From positions 1 to 25,964 of the forward strand of contig JASFMR010000050.1 of assembly GCA_050117475.1 (NCBI GenBank): a DNA stretch of 25,964 bases, written 5' to 3'. This document shows positions 16,132 through 23,454 of this stretch, piece by piece (within the stretch, counting starts at the first letter, position 1; every line of letters begins with the position of its first letter). The stretch is from Fodinibius sp050117475. Its GTDB lineage: Bacteria > Bacteroidota > Rhodothermia > Balneolales > Balneolaceae. A program made the position numbers and the translations under genes. Below the pieces are notes generated by a model. It did not search any database. It saw nothing but the letters and a program-made list of their open reading frames with translations, and had not been told where the DNA came from.

Positions 16132-17481
16132 ATGTGGGGGACCCCCCTGGTAATTTTGTTGTGTGGAGGAGGTCTCTTCTTCATGGTTTATTCCGGCTTC
16201 GCCCCCTTCCGGTATTTGAAACACTCCCTGGAAATCCTCACCGGGAAATATGACGACCCCGACGCCCCCGGCGATATCAACCACTTTGAAGCTCTTTCGA
16301 GCGCGCTCTCTGCCACCATTGGAATGGGAAACATCAGCGGCGTGGCAGTAGCTATTACCGTAGGGGGACCCGGTGCCGTATTTTGGATGTGGGTCAGCGC
16401 CTTTTTCGGTATTGCAACCAAGTTCTTTACCTGCACACTTTCAATCATGTATCGGGGTGAAGACAGTGAAGGAAAAGTCCAGGGCGGTACGATGTATATA
16501 ATTCGTGAAGGACTCGGCGGTAAATGGAAACCGCTGGCTTATCTTTTTTCCCTGGCCGGTATTTTCGGGGCGTTTCCAGTATTCCAGGCCAACCAGATGA
16601 CCCAGATATTAAGAGATGTTATTTATGTACCCAACGGCTGGGTTACCGAACAGGCTCACTTTTGGGGCGATCTTATCACGGGCTTTGGTATCTTTGTCAT
16701 TGTCTCTATCGTCATTTTTGGAGGTATTAAACGAATCGGCAAGGTCGCATCACGCATGGTGCCCTTTATGGTGATATTGTACCTGGCCTGTGTACTAGTC
16801 ATCCTGGGGATCCATGTTGATGTGATACCTCATTATTTAGGCCTGATCATCACAGACGCTTTTTCCGCACAAGCGGCCTTGGGCGGGGCCCTGGGGACCC
16901 TCATCGTCACCGGATTTAAACGCGCCGCATTTTCCAATGAAGCAGGAATCGGTACCGCGACCTTGGCACACGGAGCCGCCAAAACCAAAGAGCCGGTTCG
17001 CGAGGGACTTGTAGCTATGCTCGGCCCGGCCATTGATACACTGCTCGTTTGTTCGCTTACAGCGATGGCCATCCTGGTAACCGGAGTCTGGAAAACGGGC
17101 GGAGAGAACGGGATTACACTGACAGCCTCGGCATTTGGTGAAGCCCTCGGTATTTTTGGTCCTACCCTGCTCGTGATATGTGTTAGTGTCTTTGCATTCA
17201 GCACCCTATTTACCTATTCCTACTATGGCACCAAATGCCTTGGCTTTCTCATCGGGGCCGAAAAACAGAAATACTACAACTACCTCTACGTCGCTTCCAT
17301 CGTTTTCGGATCCGTCGTTTCCATAAATGCCGTTATCAATCTTATCGATGGTATGTTTGCCGTGATGGCCATCCCTACCATGCTTACTGCTATTATGCTT
17401 GCGCCAAAGGTCAAGGCGGCAGCCAAAGATTATTTTTCGCGTATCGACACGTTTGAAGAATACGAAACGAACATCTTTTAG
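16132..17481 (+). CDS. Sodium:alanine symporter family protein (AGCS)
   Basis: 449 residues from the ATG at 16132 (MWGTPLVILLCGG). About 10-11 transmembrane helices are visible. The AGCS signature region is IGMGNISGVAVAITVGGPGA with FWMWVSAFFG after it (about 64-93), followed by KFFTCTLSIMYR. AFSNEAGIGTATLAHGAAKT in the second half is another family hallmark. Members take up alanine or glycine with sodium across the inner membrane. Homologues extend about 14 residues further at the N-terminus. Here the upstream in-frame codons read LEQLDQILAAFSNF, but they contain no ATG, GTG or TTG; CTG at 16090 and ATT at 16087 are the only near-cognate candidates before a stop. The annotated start is therefore conservative. 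Confidence 0.93.
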   Translation: MWGTPLVILLCGGGLFFMVYSGFAPFRYLKHSLEILTGKYDDPDAPGDINHFEALSSALSATIGMGNISGVAVAITVGGPGAVFWMWVSAFFGIATKFFTCTLSIMYRGEDSEGKVQGGTMYIIREGLGGKWKPLAYLFSLAGIFGAFPVFQANQMTQILRDVIYVPNGWVTEQAHFWGDLITGFGIFVIVSIVIFGGIKRIGKVASRMVPFMVILYLACVLVILGIHVDVIPHYLGLIITDAFSAQAALGGALGTLIVTGFKRAAFSNEAGIGTATLAHGAAKTKEPVREGLVAMLGPAIDTLLVCSLTAMAILVTGVWKTGGENGITLTASAFGEALGIFGPTLLVICVSVFAFSTLFTYSYYGTKCLGFLIGAEKQKYYNYLYVASIVFGSVVSINAVINLIDGMFAVMAIPTMLTAIMLAPKVKAAAKDYFSRIDTFEEYETNIF

Positions 17482-17567
17482 CGTACCAATAATATTGATC
17501 GGGTAAATAGTCAGCTAAGAAAAGAACCGCTCGATAGGGTTCACACTGAAAGCAATTTGCTGTCCCT

Positions 17568-18593
17568 ATGAATAAAAACCCTGTGGAAATTTCGGTAATT
17601 ATGCCGGTGTTTAATGCCGAGGATACCCTGGATGAAGCTATTCAAAGTGTCTTGCACCAGACGTTCGAAAGTTTTGAGTTTTTAATCATAGATGACGGCT
17701 CTAAGGATTTATCTATTGATATCATTAAAGAATGGGCTCAACAGGACTGCAGGATCATCCCCATTTTTAACAATCATCGGGGCATCGTACATACATTGAA
17801 TACCGGCCTCGAAGATGCTGCCGGAAGATATATTGCCCGGATGGATGCCGACGATATTGCCATGCCTACCCGATTGGAAAAACAAGCAACTTTTCTCAAC
17901 AATCAACCGAGTATCGGGCTGGTTTCCTGCCGGGTAGAGTATTTGGGCGACAAAAACTCACAAAAAGGCTATGCCCGTTATGTACGCTGGATCAATGGGT
18001 TGACCTCCCCGGAAGCGATCCGCCTTAACCGATTTATTGAGTCGCCGGTTGCACATCCTTCGGTAACTTTCCGAAAGGCATTGATAGACCAATTCGGGGC
18101 TTATCGCGAGGGCGACTTTCCCGAGGATTATGAACTTTGGCTTCGCTGGCTTAGCAAAGGCGTGCAAATGCAAAAGCTGCCAAAAACATTACTTAAATGG
18201 CGGGACAACGAAGGCCGGCTTTCCCGTAACCACCCCCGCTATTCGACCCGGGCTTTTTATAAAATCAAGGCAAAATATCTTGCCCGTTGGCTTAAAAAAC
18301 AAAACCCGAATCACCCCTATATTGTAGTTTGGGGGGCGGGACGTACCTCCCGGAAGAGGGCAGAACTGCTCATGCAATACGGCATTCAAATCTCCCATTA
18401 CATTGACGTAGATCCCCAAAAAATCGGACAAGAAATTCACGGCAGGCCGGTATGGTCACCCGAAGACATTCCAAAAAACGGCGCTCGTTTTATCGTATCC
18501 TTTGTAGGAAATCGAGGAGTCAACAAGCAGATTTACGCCTACCTGGCAAAACGGGATTATATCCTTGGCAAGCACTTCATATTTGCTGCCTAA
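17568..18593 (+). CDS. Family 2 glycosyltransferase with C-terminal Rossmann-like domain
   Basis: 341 residues. The GT-A domain covers about 1-240: the N-terminal strand ISVIMPVFNAEDTLDEAIQS, DDGS (42-45), the metal-binding DADD (93-96), and the catalytic-base region PEDYELWLRW (185-194). This is an inverting family 2 enzyme that transfers a sugar from a nucleotide donor, acting on the cytoplasmic face during glycan or lipopolysaccharide synthesis. Residues about 250-340 form a second domain: IVVWGAGRTSRKRAELL (252-268, with a dinucleotide-binding-like GxGxx), then YIDVDPQKIG (278-287) and FIVSFVGNRG (308-317). It resembles the N-terminal Rossmann domain seen in PglD-like and other sugar-metabolism proteins, but is used here as an appendage. 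Donor and acceptor are unknown. It is the only clear glycan-assembly gene nearby until the guanylyltransferase at 23455. Confidence 0.9.
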   Translation: MNKNPVEISVIMPVFNAEDTLDEAIQSVLHQTFESFEFLIIDDGSKDLSIDIIKEWAQQDCRIIPIFNNHRGIVHTLNTGLEDAAGRYIARMDADDIAMPTRLEKQATFLNNQPSIGLVSCRVEYLGDKNSQKGYARYVRWINGLTSPEAIRLNRFIESPVAHPSVTFRKALIDQFGAYREGDFPEDYELWLRWLSKGVQMQKLPKTLLKWRDNEGRLSRNHPRYSTRAFYKIKAKYLARWLKKQNPNHPYIVVWGAGRTSRKRAELLMQYGIQISHYIDVDPQKIGQEIHGRPVWSPEDIPKNGARFIVSFVGNRGVNKQIYAYLAKRDYILGKHFIFAA

Positions 18594-18903
18594 CCCTTCT
18601 CAAAAAACCTCTGCGCACAGGCTCAGGTGATCTTCACACTACCTTAACATCCCCCAAAAATTTAATCATTTAGGTATTTCGGATAAAAATAGCTTATAGC
18701 TCGAAACTATTAATTATTCCATATGGATTTCCTAAAATAATTAGAATTAGTTTCCTGATTTACTAATCATTTCTATTTCTTTTCAAACACATTCAATTTG
18801 AAACTTTTAGTAACCCATCTCCGTATTTTTAAAGGCAAGCAAATAGGGGAATTCAAAACCCTGAAATATTTTACAAATCAAAAATTTTTATCAAGAAAAA
18901 GTT
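18594..18903. other. 310-base A/T-rich intergenic region
   Basis: I see no credible open frame, tRNA or strong hairpin here. It probably holds the promoter of the ankyrin gene at 18904. TTTG near 18799 and TATTTTTA near 18825 look like Bacteroidota-style promoter parts, but the spacing is several bases too long, so I do not call a promoter. Confidence 0.4.
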
Positions 18904-19383
18904 ATGAAATCAAGAAAAGGATTACTCTTAATGGTTGGCTTGTGTCTCATGGCATTTACCGGTCTTAAGGCTAATTCTACCTCAAATGAAATAAAAGACA
19001 ACATCTTTACTGCTATCCGCAGTATTGATTATGTCAGCATTAATGTGCTGCTCTCGGACGGCGTGAACATCGACACCGTAGACCAGGAAGGGAATACTCC
19101 TCTTATGGTGGCAGCACAAATTGGCAACCCCCGAATCGTTGATATCATCCTGTCCCACAAAGCAGATGTCAACAAACAAAATAATATGGGAGAAACAGCG
19201 TTAATGATAGCAGCGAAGACGGGTCAGCTGGAAATTGTTGAAAAGCTTGTTTCACATAATGCCAATATTTTGACAAGAAATATAAATGGTAATACCGCTG
19301 TAACACTAGCGTCAAAGTTTGGACACAATAAGATTGTAAGTTTCTTAAAAGGCGTACAGACCCAAAGCGCATTTGCAAAGTAG
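18904..19383 (+). CDS. Secreted ankyrin-repeat protein
   Basis: 159 residues, ATG at 18904, with a purine-rich leader (AAGAAAAAG) just upstream. The N-terminal 23 residues are a signal peptide (hydrophobic 7-20, cleavage after LKA-N), so the protein is periplasmic or surface-exposed. Four ankyrin units follow at about 29-61, 62-94, 95-127 and 128-150. The central two show GNTPLMVAAQIGNPRIVDII and GETALMIAAKTGQLEIVEKL, close to the consensus GxTPLHxAAxxGHxxIVxxL. Ankyrin stacks bind protein partners; the partner is unknown. It is a single-gene unit, ending at a strong intrinsic terminator 30 bases after the stop codon. Confidence 0.88.
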   Translation: MKSRKGLLLMVGLCLMAFTGLKANSTSNEIKDNIFTAIRSIDYVSINVLLSDGVNIDTVDQEGNTPLMVAAQIGNPRIVDIILSHKADVNKQNNMGETALMIAAKTGQLEIVEKLVSHNANILTRNINGNTAVTLASKFGHNKIVSFLKGVQTQSAFAK

Positions 19384-19412
19384 CACCTTTATAAGCATAG
19401 ATACCTTTAGGG

Positions 19413-19444
19413 CCCCGATGGCTTGGAATCCATCGGGGTTTTTT
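19413..19444 (+). terminator. Rho-independent terminator after the ankyrin gene
   Basis: A perfect 9-bp stem, CCCCGATGG (19413-19421) and CCATCGGGG (19430-19438), closes an 8-base loop and is followed at once by six T (19439-19444). It ends the ankyrin transcript and separates it from ruvC, whose own start is at 19510. Confidence 0.93.
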
Positions 19445-19509
19445 ATTTGAGATATGGATTGGTGTCGGTAATCCTTTATATTTTAAGAAATAGGAAAAAA
19501 ACCAGTGCC

Positions 19510-20091
19510 ATGTCCCATATAATCCTCGGCATCGACCCCGGCTCTCGTACTACCGGTTATGCCATTCTCACAAAGCAAAACGGCAAATTGATTGCATTGC
19601 GTTGTGATACACTGAAAATGGCACACATGGAAGATCATTCCGAACGGCTGCAATATATTTTTTCGAAAGTTTCCAAGATTGTTTCGTCCTTTGAACCGAC
19701 CTCTTGTGCAGTTGAAACCCCGATATATGGGGTCGACCCCCTTGCTATGCTTAAACTGGGAAGGGCACAGGCAGCAGCCATGCTGGCAATCACAAACAGC
19801 GATATTTCTGTAACAGAATATTATCCCAAGGAAGTAAAAAAATCTATTACCGGAAACGGAAACGCCAGCAAGGAGCAGGTCGCTTTTATGCTTAAAAAGA
19901 TGGTAGCCCTTCCGGATGAAAACCTTTCCAAGGATGCCACTGATGCTTTGGCTGTAGCCTGGTGCCACCTTATGAAGCAGAACAGTATTGAAAACCGGGT
20001 CCCGAAATCACAGAAAAAACTTCATCAGAATAACAGCAAGTCGAGTTGGGAAAGCTTTGTAGCCGATAACCCGGACCGGGTGAAAGAGTAA
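19510..20091 (+). CDS. ruvC: Crossover junction endodeoxyribonuclease RuvC
   Basis: 193 residues from the ATG at 19510 (MSHIILGIDPGSRTTGYA). The open frame extends upstream to 19423, but that part lies over the terminator and is rejected. RuvC resolves Holliday junctions as a dimer by paired nicks. The four catalytic acids are in place: Asp9 (GIDPG), Glu69 (AVETPIYG), Asp142 and Asp145 (SKDATDALAVAWCH), compared with Asp7, Glu66, Asp138 and Asp141 in E. coli. The C-terminal 35 residues are basic and polar and are an extension beyond the core. ruvA follows after 27 bases and is probably co-transcribed. ruvB is not in the window. Confidence 0.96.
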   Translation: MSHIILGIDPGSRTTGYAILTKQNGKLIALRCDTLKMAHMEDHSERLQYIFSKVSKIVSSFEPTSCAVETPIYGVDPLAMLKLGRAQAAAMLAITNSDISVTEYYPKEVKKSITGNGNASKEQVAFMLKKMVALPDENLSKDATDALAVAWCHLMKQNSIENRVPKSQKKLHQNNSKSSWESFVADNPDRVKE

Positions 20092-20118
20092 CGTGACCAA
20101 ATAACCAGCATAACATCT

Positions 20119-20718
20119 ATGATTGCATATTTAAAAGGAAAAATACATTCCAAGTCGCCCGATCAGATGATCCTTGATGTACATGATGTAGGGTATCAAC
20201 TGGAGATATCAACGCAGACCTATGAAGAACTTCCTCCCGAAGGTGACGAAGTGCAGCTGTTGGTGTATCATCACATTACGGACAACGACCAACGGTTATT
20301 TGGTTTCAGCAATCAGAATGAAAAAGACCTTTTCGAACTACTGATCACCGTCAAGGGTGTGGGACCCAAGTTGGGACTCACCATCCTCTCCGGATTACCC
20401 GCCGAAGAGATTACGGGAGCCATTGTGCAAAAGGATAAGGGAGCCCTTTCACAAATTACCGGTATTGGCAAGAAAACCGCCGAACGTATGATTTTGGAAC
20501 TCAAGGATAAGATTTCTGAGATGGTAGACGTTACTTATGCAAAGAGTTCGTCCGGCGTATCCGGGAATCTCAAGGAAGAGGCAATCTCGGCCCTGCAGTC
20601 TCTCGGATTTCGAAAACGAGACTCCGAAGAGGCGGTTACCCTGGCTGCCAAAAACGGAGATATCGATGGAAATGTACAAGAGCTAGTCAAGAAAGCATTA
20701 TCTCAGCTAAATAAATAA
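20119..20718 (+). CDS. ruvA: Holliday junction branch migration protein RuvA
   Basis: 199 residues, the usual RuvA length. It forms a tetramer that holds the four-way junction and loads the RuvB helicase. The N-terminal OB-fold is recognisable (MIAYLKGKIHSKSPDQMILD, DVGYQLEIS). The central domain carries two helix-hairpin-helix motifs (LLITVKGVGPKLGLTIL, about 74-90; and ITGIGKKTAERMILELKDK, about 114-132). The C-terminal domain III, which contacts RuvB, is the helical segment EEAISALQSLGFRKRDSEEA. It follows ruvC with a 27-base gap. An A/T-rich gap separates it from the response regulator, with no clear terminator between them. Confidence 0.97.
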   Translation: MIAYLKGKIHSKSPDQMILDVHDVGYQLEISTQTYEELPPEGDEVQLLVYHHITDNDQRLFGFSNQNEKDLFELLITVKGVGPKLGLTILSGLPAEEITGAIVQKDKGALSQITGIGKKTAERMILELKDKISEMVDVTYAKSSSGVSGNLKEEAISALQSLGFRKRDSEEAVTLAAKNGDIDGNVQELVKKALSQLNK

Positions 20719-20831
20719 CAATTATTTAACAGCCTTCAAGTTTATTTTAAGACACCCGCTTTGTACTATTGAACCTCAAATGACGTAACAATTCTTTACC
20801 CTTAAATAAACACAGCAACCAATTTTTGACC

Positions 20832-21512
20832 GTGGCTGACAAACAAACCATACTCGTTGTCGATGATGAAGAGGATCTGCTCGATTTAATCGAATATAAT
20901 CTCAAAAAAGAAGGATTTGACGTCTTAAAGGCCGAAGACGGCAAAGAAGGCATTGAAATGGCCCGGGAACATAACCCAAACCTGGTGCTCCTCGATATCA
21001 TGATGCCTAAAATGGACGGCCTCGAGGTTGTTGAGCGCATGCGCGACGATAAGCAGCTCAAGCATATCCCCATCATTTTCCTGACTGCCCGCGGGGATGA
21101 AAAAACCGAGGTAGAAGGACTTGACAAAGGGGGAGACGACTATATTACCAAACCCATCAGCACCACCAAGCTAATTTCTCGCATAAAGGCAGTTTTGCGG
21201 CGCTTTGAGGAAACCGAGGAGATGACGGATAAGATTGAAGTGCATGACATTGTCATTGATAAAGACCGTTATATCGTAACCCGCGGCGATGAGGAATTTC
21301 AGCTGCCCCGCAAAGAGTTTGAACTCCTTTATTTCCTGGCCAGTCGAAAAGGCAAGGTGATGGACCGACAGACCCTACTCAACCATGTTTGGGGAGATAA
21401 TGTGTACGTCGTTGACCGTACGGTTGATGTTCATGTACGTAAAATTCGAGAGAAGTTAGGGGATGAATATATTGAAACCGTCAAAGGTGTCGGATATCGT
21501 TTTAAGGAATGA
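20832..21512 (+). CDS. OmpR/PhoB-family response regulator
   Basis: 226 residues from GTG at 20832 (MADKQTILVVDDEEDLL). A TTG two codons earlier (20826) is possible but less likely. The receiver domain (about 1-120) shows the acidic pocket Asp11-Asp12, the phosphorylation site Asp55 (LVLLDIMMPK), Thr85 and Lys107 (TKPIS). The C-terminal winged-helix domain (about 130-226) has LPRKEFELLYFLASRKGKVM and ends in the wing ETVKGVGYRFKE. It overlaps the histidine kinase gene by four bases (ATGA), so the two are a cognate pair. The overall sequence is PhoB-like. A role in phosphate response is plausible but not shown, since no pst genes are nearby. Confidence 0.93.
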   Translation: MADKQTILVVDDEEDLLDLIEYNLKKEGFDVLKAEDGKEGIEMAREHNPNLVLLDIMMPKMDGLEVVERMRDDKQLKHIPIIFLTARGDEKTEVEGLDKGGDDYITKPISTTKLISRIKAVLRRFEETEEMTDKIEVHDIVIDKDRYIVTRGDEEFQLPRKEFELLYFLASRKGKVMDRQTLLNHVWGDNVYVVDRTVDVHVRKIREKLGDEYIETVKGVGYRFKE

Positions 21513-22603
21513 AGCAACAGCCATTCAAAAAATCCTCGCGCCTGGCTCTGCGTAGTGCCTTCTTCTCCGGCTTGCTCACCGGAGTTACTACCGTAGGGTT
21601 GTCAATGGCCTATTTTAGCAGCTCGCTGACGTCCGCCCTCCTGTTTGGCGGATTACTGGCCCTTCTTTGTTTCGCTGTCGTCTATTTTGTCATTTACTGG
21701 GTTCAGTTCAACCGGCTGGAACAGCTAAACAAAATACATCGTAACATTGCCCGCAAGCGATTTGCCGACTATACCGAACTGACAACTGACGGAAAAGATG
21801 AACTTGACTATCTCATTAAGCAGTCGATCCGGGCAAGCAAGACGGTAGAACGTGAGATACAGCGTCTCAATCGTATCGAAAATTACCGGAAAGAATTTAT
21901 CGGGGACATCTCCCATGAGCTGAAAACCCCCATTTTTGCCATCCAGGGCTTTATCGAGACCCTGTTGAACGGGGCCATTGATGACGAAGGCGTCAATCGT
22001 AAGTTCCTTGAAAAAGCAATGCGCAACGTCAGCCGCCTGATCTTTCTCACCAAGGACCTGATGGAGATTTCCAAACTGGAGACCGGGGAACTGAAGTCGG
22101 AAGTCCAGGATATTTATCTGCGGGATATTGCCGTTGACGTAGTGGACAATTTACAGTATAAAGCCAAAAAAGAAGACGTCACCCTTGAACTTGAGGAGTT
22201 TCCAAAGAATATGCTTGTCAGTGCCGACCGGAACCAGATCAAGCAAGTACTCATCAACCTGACGGAAAATGCGATTAAATACAATAAGCCGGGCGGTAAT
22301 GTTAAAGTCGGGGCTAAGACGTATTCTAAAGATCCACGCAAAGTCTTGGTGTATGTACAAGACACCGGTATTGGAATCAATCAACAATATATCGACCGGG
22401 TAACCGAGCGTTTTTTCAGAGTGGACAAGTCACGATCGCGGGAAAAAGGAGGTACCGGGTTGGGACTGGCCATTGTGAAACATATTATGGAAGCTCACGG
22501 TGAAGAATTCTTTATTGAAAGTACTCCGAATGTGGGTTCCACATTTAGCTTCACGCTCTCAAAAGTTGAACGGACACCGGCTGCGGCTGAACCGGCCGAT
22601 TAG
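21509..22603 (+). CDS. PhoR-like sensor histidine kinase
   Basis: 364 residues. Two membrane helices lie at about 12-36 and 40-67 with only a few residues between them, so there is no periplasmic sensor domain. A short linker (about 68-125) leads to the HisKA dimerisation domain (about 126-195), with phospho-acceptor His136 in ISHELKTPIF. The ATP-binding domain follows: N-box NLTENAIKYN (250-259), G1 DTGIGI (285-290), and G2 GGTGLGLAIVKH (314-325). A Pro/Ala-rich acidic tail ends the protein. The kinase autophosphorylates His136 and passes the phosphate to Asp55 of the regulator encoded just upstream, with which it overlaps by ATGA. Signal detection must be within the membrane or through a partner protein. 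Confidence 0.93.
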   Translation: MKQQPFKKSSRLALRSAFFSGLLTGVTTVGLSMAYFSSSLTSALLFGGLLALLCFAVVYFVIYWVQFNRLEQLNKIHRNIARKRFADYTELTTDGKDELDYLIKQSIRASKTVEREIQRLNRIENYRKEFIGDISHELKTPIFAIQGFIETLLNGAIDDEGVNRKFLEKAMRNVSRLIFLTKDLMEISKLETGELKSEVQDIYLRDIAVDVVDNLQYKAKKEDVTLELEEFPKNMLVSADRNQIKQVLINLTENAIKYNKPGGNVKVGAKTYSKDPRKVLVYVQDTGIGINQQYIDRVTERFFRVDKSRSREKGGTGLGLAIVKHIMEAHGEEFFIESTPNVGSTFSFTLSKVERTPAAAEPAD

Positions 22604-22626
22604 CAAACCGTTGTTAAATATTTTTT

Positions 22627-22875
22627 ATGGATGATCTTCCGACTACGGCCATTTTTTTAATTACCGGCTTGATTACCGCTGCCGGTGCCAACCCGGAGCA
22701 CCCGACTCTGGCTAAAGCCCGCTCCTATCTGGTGAATGAGCAATATGCCGTTGCCATTTTCATGGCAGAGCGCATCATTGAGCACTACCCGAACACCGCT
22801 TATGCCAAATCGGCTAAGAAGCTGATACGTCTTGCCAGGGAACAACAGTTCAAATGCGGGCCTCGGCTTAATTAA
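22627..22875 (+). CDS. Small TPR-like protein downstream of the sensor kinase
   Basis: 82 residues, ATG 24 bases after the kinase stop and therefore probably in the same transcript. The first 20 residues are hydrophobic and could be a signal peptide or anchor (TTAIFLITGLITAAGANPEH). The rest is helical: KARSYLVNEQYAVAIFMAER forms one TPR-like helix pair, and IIEHYPNTAYAKSAKKLIRL resembles the helices of BamD/YfiO-type repeats, where tyrosine-proline-containing turns are common. The protein is too short for a full superhelix. The function is unknown, but the tight spacing suggests it could modulate the two-component system. Confidence 0.65.
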   Translation: MDDLPTTAIFLITGLITAAGANPEHPTLAKARSYLVNEQYAVAIFMAERIIEHYPNTAYAKSAKKLIRLAREQQFKCGPRLN

Positions 22876-22885
22876 CCGCTGCCCC

Positions 22886-23024
22886 CCGTCGCCGGTCATC
22901 CGTCCTTAATCTCAAAGGATTTCTTCTCTGTGACACTGTCACAAGTCCGGAGACTTACGACAGCGGGGAATGTTTAAACCGTCACCAGTCATCGGTCGGG
23001 CGTCCTCAATCTCAAAGGATTTCT
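22886..23024 (+). repeat. Pair of imperfect direct repeats
   Basis: Copy one (22886-22924) and copy two (22979-23024) share the order CCGTC-x-CC-x-GTCATC, CGTCCT and then a 17-base identical core (AATCTCAAAGGATTTCT at 22908-22924 and 23008-23024). Copy two has 6-7 extra bases between the first and second blocks. The identical cores are spaced exactly 100 bases apart. Confidence 0.75.
22930..22942. promoter_or_regulatory. 13-bp palindrome, possible operator
   Basis: GTGACA-C-TGTCAC is a perfect dyad with a single central base. It lies between the two direct repeats, 55 bases downstream of the small TPR-like gene. It may be a protein binding site or a piece of the repeat mosaic. No gene start is close enough to assign a target. 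Confidence 0.35.
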
Positions 23025-23183
23025 CCGCTCCTCCACCAATGGCGGATCCGGTCGAAATGACAAAGGCAGATGATTTGAGATATTGCCCTTTTTTAACCCG
23101 CCCTTGTTCCCTCCCTTAGGTAGGAGTGAGTAATCTTTGGTTTCAGACAACTGTTCAGGACATCGAAGCCAAAGCAACATGTC

Positions 23184-23204
23184 ATTCTGAACTTATTTCA
23201 GAAT
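23184..23204. repeat. Inverted repeat of a dispersed-element type
   Basis: ATTCTGAA (23184-23191) and TTCAGAAT (23197-23204) form an 8-bp stem with a 5-base loop. The surrounding text (CATTCTGAACTTATTTCAG) looks like a short intergenic repeat I have seen in Bacteroidota-type genomes. The recollection is from memory, not from a search. Confidence 0.5.
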
Positions 23205-23454
23205 CTCAATGACTTTCCGCCGGCCGGCAGAGAAGGAAACTCTTTTTAATCAATATAAATGGGATATCGATTTAGAGAGTACACAGGCTTAATACTTTAT
23301 GGGCTCTTTTTCACGGCACTGGAAGAGACCAAAAGAGGGGCAACTGGACACACCTGGAACCGAGAAGCAACAGCCAAAATCATTTTCACTCTTGTTTCAA
23401 TTTTGGGTACTTTCCATCTTCAATTCATCATTCCAAAATTCATTACCGTTTTTT

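Larger units (their letters stand above)
22876..23454. other. 579-base gene-free region rich in short repeats
   Basis: No credible gene: frames through it give low-complexity or non-homologous products. It contains two 39-46 base direct repeats, a 13-bp palindrome, an 8-bp inverted repeat and C-rich or pyrimidine-rich tracts near 23093-23117. It probably includes the promoter of the guanylyltransferase gene, which I cannot locate with confidence. Confidence 0.6.

Noticed and set aside
19423..19509. N-terminal extension of ruvC
   Set aside because: It would lie across a strong intrinsic terminator and precede the normal RuvC start.
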